A stretch of 17,852 nucleotides of DNA from Globomyces pollinis-pini (Eukaryota > Chytridiomycota > Chytridiomycetes > Rhizophydiales > Globomycetaceae), in assembly GCA_025399215.1 (NCBI GenBank), contig MU621427.1, positions 1-17,852 of the forward strand. Direction: 5' to 3'. Below, in pieces: positions 1 through 7,321 of this stretch (positions within the stretch are counted from its first letter, which is position 1; each line of letters opens with the position of its first letter). The translations under genes and the position numbers were made by a program. The notes under the pieces were generated by a model that worked only from the letters and a program-made list of their open reading frames with translations, ran no database searches and had not been told where the DNA came from.

Positions 1-486
1 TCTCTAGTTGACGCCGTAGATAACACAGATAACACTACTATTTTCGCGCCTAACAATGAAGCCTTCAACAATTTAGTCAAATTCACTTCCGATAACAAAA
101 TTGACTTGACCGACGCTTTACTCAAGAGCACTCTTACTCTTCACGTCATTCCAGGTGTTGTCTACAGTACTGACATTCCAAAGGTCACTGCTCCAGTTAA
201 AGCACTATCCGGTGACCTAGTTACTATCAAGATCGAAAACGGAACTGTTTTAGTATCGGGGGAAGGTAACACCAAACCAGCCAAGGTGATCAAAGCTGAT
301 GTCCTTCACTCCAAAGGTGTAATTCATGTCATTGATACCGTTTTACTCCAAAAAATGGTTGGTTCCACTTCTAGTCCAGATAAGCCTTCCACAACCAGTG
401 GTAACTCTACTGCTTCGTCAGCTTTTCATTCTAGCTCAGTCTTATATTTATCTGCTCTTGTTCCTATCCTTTTAGCTTCGGTCTAA
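1..486 (+). CDS. GPI-anchored fasciclin (FAS1) domain protein, 3' end only
   Basis: The reading frame is open from the first base, so the 5' part lies outside the window. The visible 161 residues hold most of one FAS1 domain: TIFAPNNEAF is the first conserved FAS1 block, LTLHVIPGVVYSTDI matches the second, and a GVIHVIDTVLL strand closes the domain. A Ser/Thr-rich linker follows (SSPDKPSTTSGNSTASS), then a hydrophobic C-terminus (LYLSALVPILLASV) with no charged tail, which is the form of a GPI-attachment signal. FAS1 proteins are secreted or surface proteins that mediate adhesion; a cell-surface role is inferred from the family and the tail. The only obvious N-glycosylation sequon is NST in the linker. 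No mini-intron is seen in this part. The upstream exons, signal peptide and number of FAS1 domains cannot be judged. Confidence 0.88.
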   Translation, partial: SLVDAVDNTDNTTIFAPNNEAFNNLVKFTSDNKIDLTDALLKSTLTLHVIPGVVYSTDIPKVTAPVKALSGDLVTIKIENGTVLVSGEGNTKPAKVIKADVLHSKGVIHVIDTVLLQKMVGSTSSPDKPSTTSGNSTASSAFHSSSVLYLSALVPILLASV

Positions 487-1229
487 TGTAGTTTTTCCAA
501 TAAACACTGTTTTAAACTATTTCTTGAATGGTTGTTCACAGACACATAAAATGAAAGTGAGAAACACACACAAACACACACACTGAAATTGCGATTTGTT
601 ATAACCAGAATAACAACATCCATATTGTCAAATTGGTACTCTTGAGGATGAAAGAAAACAAAAAAGTAACTTAATGGTGCGTCACTAAATATATCATGAA
701 GGACAATTACAGCAGCATGGTTTCTATTTTCAGGTTTTATTTATTTAGTGTATTGCCTAATTGCCTAAACCGGCATTTACAAGAGTAAGAGTCCCACCAT
801 ACCCATTATAAGACCAAGTGATTTTTGTTGTGGTAACAGGATACCATATGTTCAAGAGAAAGCGTTTTTTCTTACTATCAACATTCATTATTATGGTTAT
901 TTCAACTTGAGATACGACTTTGGTTGCCTTCTTCATTTCCTGATAATAACGCTGCTTAATTATGATGTCAACTTTGATAACAAATTTTCGAATCTGATGG
1001 ACTTTTTTCTAATCTGTTCTCCGATACAGTTATGTCTCTGAATCTCAACTCTGTATATACAACCCTCTACAAAAACAAGTTTTCTATTATGATCGTCAGG
1101 CCCATTCAATATGCGGGACACTTATTACCCATTAGATGAACTGATCACTATGTGATGGTGTTGAACCACGATATCAAAAAATGGTGTTAATTTGCAATCT
1201 ATATATTTTGAACATCAAAAAAGTATCAT
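487..1229. other. Intergenic region between two convergent genes
   Basis: This 743-base gap lies between the 3' ends of the FAS1 gene (+) and the GH76 gene (-). It begins with a CA-rich tract near 562-583 and has an 8-base tandem (TTGCCTAA twice) near 754-769. On the minus strand an 84-codon open frame runs from 1008 to 757 and ends in TAG. Its last residues (TWSYNGYGGTLTLVNAGLGN) look protein-like, and a second open frame precedes it around 1020-1120, offset by one base at a run of six A. I found no family match and no clean intron joining them, so this may be a gene relic or chance. No RNA gene was seen. Confidence 0.5.
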
Positions 1230-2595
1230 TTATAAGAACAAAAGTCCCATCACAGTCATTACAAGAGCGACTGCACTTCCAGCTTTGAAAGCAGATCCAT
1301 CAACTGGTCCAAGCTCTTCAGATGGCGGAGCTGCGGTTGGGGGAGCGAACTTTTGTGGAGCTGCGGCTAAATCAGGTGCGGTATTGATCTTCAATAAAGT
1401 GTTGAATAATTCTAATGCATTCATTTGGAAATGAACATTTCTAGGTTCAACCTTACCAGCAGACCAATAATTGGAATTACAGTTGAAATTGTCATCACAT
1501 AATGGAAGTAAGGCTTTAGCAGTGTTTTGAAGTAGACTTTTTAATTGTGCTTTCAAAGTCACATTCTTGGAAAACATGTACAAATCTCCAAGACCGCGAA
1601 TGTATGTGCCTTTAGGTAACACCTGGTTCTGTGGGCAAGTTTGCGTCTTTTCACAAGGATCATAAACGATATTGTTCAGAGTATAAGTTGGAAGAGAAGC
1701 AGCAGCGATATTTTCACCCAATTGAATGTATTCCTCTTTTCCAGTAGCTTTATATAACCAACCAAGTGAACCGGCCAACATACCAGCATTATAACTATGC
1801 AAGTCAATAACAAGTGCACAGGAATCAGCACTGAAAGCTTTTACGTTATCAAATACCGTAAAGTTCCTGGCGATTAACCCACCTCTTAGCCATTTGACCA
1901 TCTTATCAGCATGTTCAAGATAAGTTTGGTTACGGTTAATGATGGAAAGTCTTGCACCCATCATGATTTGTTGAGCATGAGTAATGGTAGATTTGATGTC
2001 TTTACGAGTAGCATCTTTACGATCTTTTGACCAATAAAGCCCACCTGGGTTTCCTTTACAAGTAACAGTTTCCCAATCATTCCATACGTCATCGTAAGTA
2101 TTTTGGGCCAATTGAAAGTAAGTGACACCTTTTGGCATCACAGTATTGACAGGGTAAATTTCAGCACCATATAAGCTACCAAGAGACCACCATAAGATAT
2201 CGTCATTCCATTTTCCTTGAATAGATATTTGACTGGCACGGTTTGATCCAAGAAACGAACCAACAGGACCATATGAAGCCAATGTTAAACCATTGGTGAC
2301 GACAGTTTTATATTGATCATCACCAGTCAATTTTTGGTATTCCATCATTGTTCCCCACATAATACCGCCTTCATACCATTGAAAGCCTTCAGGACCAGGC
2401 CTGGCATTTGGAAGGATTGACCCGCCGCTTGATGTTTTTGGAGTATAATAACTCATCAATTGGGCAGCAACTTTCTTGGTAGCTGCCAATAATTGGTCTA
2501 ATAGATGAATAACTTTAAAGAATTTTACCAGGTTTGTTAATGTCCAAAGTTGCAGCCAGTGCAACCGCGTTTAGAATGAAGTGTATTTTTACCAT
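1230..2595 (-). CDS. GPI-anchored GH76 cell-wall enzyme of the DFG5/DCW1 type
   Basis: GH76 proteins of this type act outside the plasma membrane and are thought to transfer GPI-anchored mannoproteins onto cell-wall glucan, processing the alpha-mannan part of the anchor. Two exons (2595-2529 and 2497-1230) give 444 residues, normal for the family. Residues 1-16 are a signal peptide. WNDDILWW carries the paired catalytic aspartates at about 121-122. Many Trp and aromatic residues, NRT/NFT/NVT sequons and paired Cys follow. The C-terminus has a Pro/Ala-rich stretch and a hydrophobic tail (SAVALVMTVMGLLFL) typical of GPI anchoring. The start ATG at 2595 is chosen because it alone gives the signal peptide. 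Without splicing the signal-peptide frame stops after 26 codons. Removing the 31-nt intron (2498-2528) joins LDINKP to DQLLAATKK and restores the spacing I expect for the family. A TATA element lies 36 nt upstream. Confidence 0.93.
2498..2528 (-). other. 31-nt mini-intron of the GH76 gene
   Basis: The donor is G|GTAAAA and the acceptor CTATTAG|AC. It is a phase-1 intron: the split codon G+AC gives Asp. Intron retention would bring TAA into frame within 12 nt. A later AG (at 2484) would give a 46-nt intron but would delete DQLLA and upset the family spacing, so the 31-nt form is preferred. No clear CTAAC branch site is visible; the best candidates are weak. Confidence 0.75.
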
Positions 2596-2630
2596 TTATG
2601 CTTTTAGCAAAAGAATAACGTGTTGCTTCA

Positions 2631-2637
2631 TTTTATA
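2631..2637 (-). promoter_or_regulatory. Probable TATA box of the GH76 gene
   Basis: On the minus strand this reads TATAAAA, about 36 nt upstream of the ATG at 2595. It is a consensus core-promoter element at a short but plausible distance for a yeast gene with a short leader. Confidence 0.4.
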
Positions 2638-3123
2638 AGTATGGTTGAATCTACTCAGTTCCCGACTTGGATATGGCTATGTGTTTTGTATCGCGATCTC
2701 ATATGTATGTATCAAAAACCAAGGACATTCCTATCAAACTCCATCTGATTGAAACCGATTCAATCATGTTGTGCAATTGAATAATTGAATATTAACTTGG
2801 TATTGTATAAGTTAAATATATCTGGTATGCTTGTATGTATTACAAGACACTCAGAATACCTAACTAATGGAAAAATGGAAACTGCACTATTCAATCCATA
2901 CAGTTCGTAGAGTTGTGTTCCTAAGTTAAACATATTACCTGAAAACATAATGTAACCGATTCCTGATTAGAAATGTGGATGACAGTTGAAAGTAGATATT
3001 GGGCGTGTCACCCGCCAGCAACATTTTCTCTCTCTTATTGTGAACAAATTTCATGGTCAGACTACCGTAGATTTGGACAATCCAAAATAAGATCAAATTA
3101 TATGTAAGGTTTCCGTTTATTAC

Positions 3124-3183
3124 ACATGTAATCGAAACACACAGTATTTCATAACATGTAATCGAAATATGCAGTATTTCAAA
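3124..3183. repeat. Two-copy 30-bp tandem repeat in the phosphatase 3' flank
   Basis: Two adjacent 30-base units start ACATGTAATCGAAA at 3124 and 3154, each followed by CAGTATTTCA near its end. They differ at only a few positions. The repeat ends 3 bases before the phosphatase stop codon at 3186, so it would form the start of the 3' untranslated region on the minus strand. Each unit contains a small GAAAT...ATTTC or similar inverted pair, so an RNA hairpin is possible. Confidence 0.7.
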
Positions 3184-3185
3184 TT

Positions 3186-4581
3186 CTATTCTTCTTTTAA
3201 TTGATTGGAATTCAAGGCACTGTAACGATACATGAATTCCAAATAATCCATGTAATGAAAATACGATTCAGATACCCAAAACAAAGGTAACAACGATTCA
3301 GACTGAAGGTGAATCATTTCGTATTCTTTCAGTGCCATTGCAAACCCTCTATTAGGTCTAATGATTGGTCGTATCTAAAACGCTTAGATCAACAAAATGT
3401 TTACCTTGTATGATTGATTCCATGCATCATATAACGACATTTGCTTATATCTAGGATAAAATATTCCAAATGAATTTACCGTATCAAGTATGCCAATACA
3501 ATGGTAGATGAACGAGAGACCCCAGCGTGGCAATGTACCTATAAAACATCAGCGTATTATAAAAGTACCAAGACTCTCTCGCCGTTCAATCGACAAGTTT
3601 CTATAATATCTGTAACAGCATCTAATAATTGATGTATTGGAGCATTTGGAGAGTCACCAATGGCATAATCGTAAAATTTTATAGTTTCTAAAGTTAAGGA
3701 GAGAAATGATACCATCACAATCATTCTGGAATCCCCAACCCATTCTAATTACATTTTTAATATCATATCTATCTAAATGTTGTTGATTACAGGCAAAGCA
3801 ACTGGAAAGGTATAAGAAATCATCAATAATAGGACTGGGCTGATCGCCTGGTATGTGCTTGCCAAACCAAACCTAAAATGTTAGTACAGTGACAGATATA
3901 ATCATGAGAATGCTTTTCATTTCGAATAACAAAAAAATCTTAAAAAGAACATAAAGAGTATAATGCCTCACTTAGCGAAAAAAGCGATTAAAATAAAATA
4001 AATATCCAGGATCATTGAACTAATAAAAAACATACCGAATCAACTAGCTCCTGCTGCATCCATTTAATACTTTGAATAGGGTTTTCTGAAGGGATATTAC
4101 CCAGAGAGCCTAAAAAGTCATGGTTCACCAAGTTTGTAGAAGGGTATGAAGAGTTAGTTAATAAAGTAGGGTATTGTTTTATGAATTCTGTCATTCCACC
4201 TTGCAAATAAACGCAAGATATGCATTCCCCTTCCTCCCTGATCCAGTGTGCTACAGACTGAGCAGCGCCATCCGTTAGTCCATCTTCATCATATACAATG
4301 ACATGTCCACCTATACGCTGATTGAAAATGGAATTTCCAGGAGAAAAATCGGGAGTGGTAAATCCATTATCGTCTCCAGTTTCCGATAAAATATTGCGAT
4401 CCTCTTGGTTAATCCAAACATGAGGTTTTAATGTGCTTTTCAGGTGCGGGAAATGCCTCGCACCAGGAATGGCGAATGAGAATTTGGAGCTAACATCGAT
4501 GATAATCGTCTTAAGATAATTTTCAGCCAGGAAAGAAATCAACTCTGAAGCGCTCAGGCTTTGAACTGAAGACGTTGGCAT
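3186..4581 (-). CDS. MAP-kinase-phosphatase-like protein: rhodanese domain plus dual-specificity phosphatase
   Basis: Six exons (4581-4036, 3872-3713, 3687-3569, 3538-3480, 3450-3405, 3374-3186) give 372 residues. Residues about 10-140 form a rhodanese/CH2-like domain (IIIDVSSKFSFAIPGARHF; HVIVYDEDG; VYLQGGMTEFIKQYP), with no obvious active-site Cys, as in MAP kinase phosphatases where it docks the kinase. The dual-specificity phosphatase domain starts near 196 (IIDDFLYLSS). It has the general-acid Asp at 247 (AIGDSP), the P-loop VHCHAGVSRSS with catalytic Cys278 and Arg284, the AYLIR helix, and IRPNRGFAMALKEYE at the end. This order is that of MKPs, so dephosphorylation of a MAP kinase in cytosol or nucleus is inferred. 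The introns are one 163-nt intron and four of 25, 30, 29 and 30 nt; one abuts the P-loop. An alternative start at 4625 (ATG TCC) joined by a 29- or 35-nt intron would add only a few residues and remains open. Confidence 0.93.
3375..3568 (-). other. Three mini-introns of 30, 29 and 30 nt in the phosphatase catalytic region
   Basis: The introns are 3539-3568 (GTACTT...TATAG, 30 nt, phase 0), 3451-3479 (GTAAAT...CCTAG, 29 nt, phase 2) and 3375-3404 (GTAAAC...TTTAG, 30 nt, phase 0). Their removal gives GERVL+VHCHAGVSRSS, then AYLIR+YKQMSLYDAWNQSYK, then IRPIIRPNRGF. This is the uninterrupted dual-specificity phosphatase sequence. The intervening exons are only 59 and 46 nt long. Confidence 0.92.
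3688..3712 (-). other. 25-nt mini-intron, the shortest in the window
   Basis: The donor is GTATCA; the putative branch site CTTAAC lies directly before the acceptor TTTAG. It is a phase-1 intron: G+AA gives Glu, joining QNDCD to ETIKFYDYAIGDSP and leading to the general-acid loop. Read through, the downstream frame is lost before the catalytic P-loop. The exact donor is inferred from frame and consensus. Confidence 0.8.
3873..4035 (-). other. Conventional 163-nt spliceosomal intron in the phosphatase gene
   Basis: The donor GTATGT and branch site TACTAAC (3880-3886) are the exact budding-yeast consensus, and the acceptor TTTTAG follows the branch site closely. It joins QQELVDS to VWFGKHIPGDQ in phase 0. 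It serves as the in-gene reference for ordinary splicing beside four mini-introns. Confidence 0.93.
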
Positions 4582-4956
4582 GGACTGAAACTGAATAAAA
4601 AAAAACAAAAAAAATTTACGGACATTAAGCAATTAGGAAATCAATGGTAAATCATATGGTAAGAACTTGGACCTGTTGGGGTGGTATTCCTACGGACTTC
4701 AAACATCGTCCAAGTTTTAATTTTGTTCCAAATGGTGTCTTTTTAAGGTATCACAAGAAAAAGCAAAAAGCAATAAAAGCAATCACAACTCATCAAATGA
4801 TTTACTGGAATTCAGGAAAATTTCTTTTACCTTTACTAGATTATTTGGCTGTTTTTACCTGTTACTGGATTTCTGGATTCACTGGCCTCATATTGTGTGA
4901 TTTATACTCAGAAATTCAAAAAAATATCAATTAGAAACCAGCTACAAGATCTCAAT
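4582..4956. promoter_or_regulatory. Divergent promoter region between phosphatase and the 4957 gene
   Basis: These 375 bases lie between two start codons facing away from each other, so they probably carry both promoters. A T/A-rich tract at 4596-4616 lies just upstream of the phosphatase start; it could instead be a short 5' intron. A 96-codon open frame (4644-4934, +) with one hydrophobic stretch fills much of the gap. I found no family for it and do not call it a gene. Confidence 0.4.
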
Positions 4957-5681
4957 ATGGTTCAATTCGCTGATGATATTGCATCGATTTGTATATTCAA
5001 CCCAGATGACTCTCCTACCCTCCTAAATCCTCACGAGTCGTTATCTGTACTGAATCTCCATAACTTGGATCACCCAACATCCATCGGTTTGGCATATCGT
5101 CTCTCATCTCTTCATACTCCTCAGTGTACACAAATTCATTTACTTTCAGTCTCAAATTTGGGTGTTTCGGGAGCTGTAGTCTTCCCCGAATCTATTGTTT
5201 ACGACCTCATCCTATGTATATCATTTGACAATTGGGAATCTAACCATACGGTACCTGTTTCAAAAAACTTATTCCACATACAATTGGATCAGCATCTTCA
5301 ATCTTGTCAATTTCTCCTTACATATAAACTATTGGAGGAAAAATGTGATATAGAATACCACGATCGTTATCAGGTACACATTTCCAAACTTATTTTTAGC
5401 TGGATTATATTCCAGAAAAGGAAAAGCATGTCATTGAAGTAATCTCTTCTCTAGTATCCCCAACCTTACCTTCCTCTTTACGCCGTTATCAATCCAGAAA
5501 ATCAGATATAAATTCAGAAAGGTTCTATGAATTAGGAATACCCACAATTGCCTCAGAGACGAATCTTCTCCCGATCGTCGATTCATGTCGGTTTGATGTC
5601 AGATTAGATGACTTTCACTCAGACTTTCATTTCACCCCTACGAGTGCTACTGATTTGCTCTGTTTCTCTGCATCCATTTAG
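4957..5681 (+). CDS. Unrecognised 232-residue protein, two exons
   Basis: Exon 1 (4957-5373) and exon 2 (5400-5681) are joined by a 26-nt intron (GTACAC...TTTTAG, phase 0), linking HDRYQ to LDYIPEKEKHVIEVISS. Unspliced, the first frame continues only 23 more codons to a stop, while the second exon is open to TAG at 5679 with even, protein-like codon use. The product is soluble: no signal peptide and no convincing membrane segment. It starts MVQFADDIASICIFNPDDSP and has a hydrophobic core (SGAVVFPESIVYDLILCISFD), an acidic segment and a Ser/Asp/Phe-rich C-terminus ending LLCFSASI. I do not recognise a family. The ATG at 4957 is the first in frame; only non-ATG codons lie upstream. It is divergently arranged with the phosphatase gene. 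Confidence 0.75.
5374..5399 (+). other. 26-nt mini-intron in the 4957 gene
   Basis: GTACAC donor and TTTTTAG acceptor, phase 0. A CCAAACT stretch just before the pyrimidine-rich end is the only branch-site candidate. The call rests on restoration of a 94-codon downstream frame plus the same GTA...TAG form seen in the other mini-introns. It is the only plus-strand example. Confidence 0.78.
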
Positions 5682-5938
5682 AATTTAGACACTTTACTAA
5701 TATAATATTAATTAAACGTAATCAATGATTTTAAGATCAAAATACTTACCTAAGATGAGAATATCACTTGACTGCCTAGAGCATGCAGCATCATCACCTA
5801 GCATCAAGTTCATCGCTACTGCATGATCCGCTTTAATCTCCACGATCAATATTTGGTTCATCCACGGTTGCCAGATTGCCACCATTCAAATGATGAATTT
5901 CTCAACCATTGTTCATCCTCTAAACGACTACTATTATA

Positions 5939-7282
5939 ATGGCAACATCACGATTTGTAGGATCAGTGGCCTCTCTTCAAAAACTTCGAGAAACTGCAGA
6001 GACAGGGGACCCAATGGCGAATTATCAATTGGGATTATATTATGAAATAGGATGTGATGATGCCAATGGGAATGTACTGATCGTTGGTGGTGATTATTTG
6101 AATGCACTAAAATGCTACAAGACAATCCCAAATTATGCTATGAACCAAAATCGATTTTACCTTCAATCACCTTTATCCCAATTCCGAATTTCGTATATTT
6201 ATCAAATAAGTTATCATAATGACAAATTAAAAGGTAAAATCTATATGGATTGGTTATACAAATCATTTTGCCAAGGTTATGCTATTGCAGCAATGGAACT
6301 AGGAGAGAAATTGTTGAATCAAGATATGAGTCCTAAATCAAAAAATCTATCAATATTTCTTTACTATCTATCCATATTTGAATATGGGATTGACAGAATT
6401 CAAGTTCAAATCAACCAAAATAATATCAAAGACAATGATATTTTAAATGCCAATACATTAAACATGACATTGAAGATGGACAACGCGAAACCAATCATGA
6501 AATCATTCCATAATTTATTTATCAATGATCAATTTTCGGATAGTGAAAATGAAACTTCAAGTCAAATTACAATTGATTCACAATACCAAATGAATCAAGA
6601 TACAGACACGTCTCTGTTCAACAAAGAATCAATGATTTTGATCACAAATGGATACACTGTTTTGAAAATGAAATCTCAACAAAAGATATTAAAATATTTA
6701 ACGGATGATCGTCACTTGGTGAACAATTTCAAAAATTGTATAGCACCAAATATACCTTTTGCTAAAAACATTGGAACAGAATTCTATCATTACTATTTAC
6801 TATCCAACTGGAAATATGGAGAACCAGAATTGAAATCTATCCAATTTTTACAAATGTCAAGTGCTTATTTCTGTTCGGACGGATCATATGAATATGCTAG
6901 ACAACTTCAATTCTATGCTAACCAAAGCTGGTGTGATTTCGATGAGGATACAAGAAAAATCCATTATATTTCCTTCTATTGGGATGCTGCAAGGAAAGGC
7001 CATATCTTGGCCCTTTTAGCTTTAGCAGATTGCATTCAAAACGATGAAAAGGCTTTAGCGTGTAGAAAACTGGCATTTTATTATCTAGGAAAAGATATTA
7101 CTTTAGAAAATCAAATCAAAAATCTATTTTCAATTGCTAAACCTAAACTTCCACGATTGACGAATGTCAATGAATTTTTGGATTTTGAAAAGAAGAAATT
7201 TAAAGCTCATTGGTTTGGAAAGCAACAACCAAGAAAAAACCAAATGAATATTTTATTATCCTGGTGTTGTTGCATACCTTGA
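5939..7282 (+). CDS. Sel1/TPR-like repeat protein with a cysteine-rich tail
   Basis: This is a single-exon frame of 447 residues starting at the first ATG. The N-terminus (LRETAETGDPMANYQLGLYYEIGC, then NALKCYKTIP) and later segments (MDWLYKSFCQGYAIAAMELGEKLL; SFYWDAARKGHILALLALADCI) have the A/G/L/Y spacing of Sel1-like alpha-helical repeats, which mediate protein-protein contacts. Between about 150 and 220 is a low-complexity Asn/Asp/Ser-rich insert. The protein is charged and soluble overall but ends LLSWCCCIP, three adjacent Cys close to the C-terminus. These could be S-acylated or act as an unusual prenylation site; CCIP is only a poor CaaX box. No mini-intron was found. Function is unknown; a scaffold or regulatory subunit role is inferred only from the repeat type. 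It converges on the MFS gene, with 39 bases between stop codons. Confidence 0.75.
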   Translation: MATSRFVGSVASLQKLRETAETGDPMANYQLGLYYEIGCDDANGNVLIVGGDYLNALKCYKTIPNYAMNQNRFYLQSPLSQFRISYIYQISYHNDKLKGKIYMDWLYKSFCQGYAIAAMELGEKLLNQDMSPKSKNLSIFLYYLSIFEYGIDRIQVQINQNNIKDNDILNANTLNMTLKMDNAKPIMKSFHNLFINDQFSDSENETSSQITIDSQYQMNQDTDTSLFNKESMILITNGYTVLKMKSQQKILKYLTDDRHLVNNFKNCIAPNIPFAKNIGTEFYHYYLLSNWKYGEPELKSIQFLQMSSAYFCSDGSYEYARQLQFYANQSWCDFDEDTRKIHYISFYWDAARKGHILALLALADCIQNDEKALACRKLAFYYLGKDITLENQIKNLFSIAKPKLPRLTNVNEFLDFEKKKFKAHWFGKQQPRKNQMNILLSWCCCIP

Positions 7283-7321
7283 ACTAAAATTCATATTAAT
7301 AAAAAATACAATTTATTTTAA

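Larger units (their letters stand above)
2596..3185. other. Intergenic region: GH76 promoter and phosphatase 3' flank
   Basis: The gap lies between two genes on the minus strand. The right end holds a 30-bp tandem repeat just beyond the phosphatase stop. The left end holds the GH76 core promoter. The 62-codon open frame at 2760-2948 (-) shows no recognisable protein features. No RNA gene seen. Confidence 0.5.

Noticed and set aside
1192..1434. 80-codon plus-strand frame over the GH76 3' end
   Set aside because: Shadow of the GH76 coding sequence, which has clear family motifs on the other strand.
2510..2535. Programmed +1 frameshift at CTT-TAA-A in the GH76 gene instead of an intron
   Set aside because: The site resembles known yeast +1 slippery sites, but a shift would insert about ten residues into the family alignment. 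Removal of the 31-nt GTA...TAG segment gives the expected spacing, and fourteen other such segments occur nearby.
4644..4934. 96-codon plus-strand frame starting MVNHMVRTWTCWGG with a hydrophobic stretch
   Set aside because: It overlaps the divergent promoter of two better-supported genes, has no recognised motif, and no related frame elsewhere in the window. It might be real, but support is too thin.
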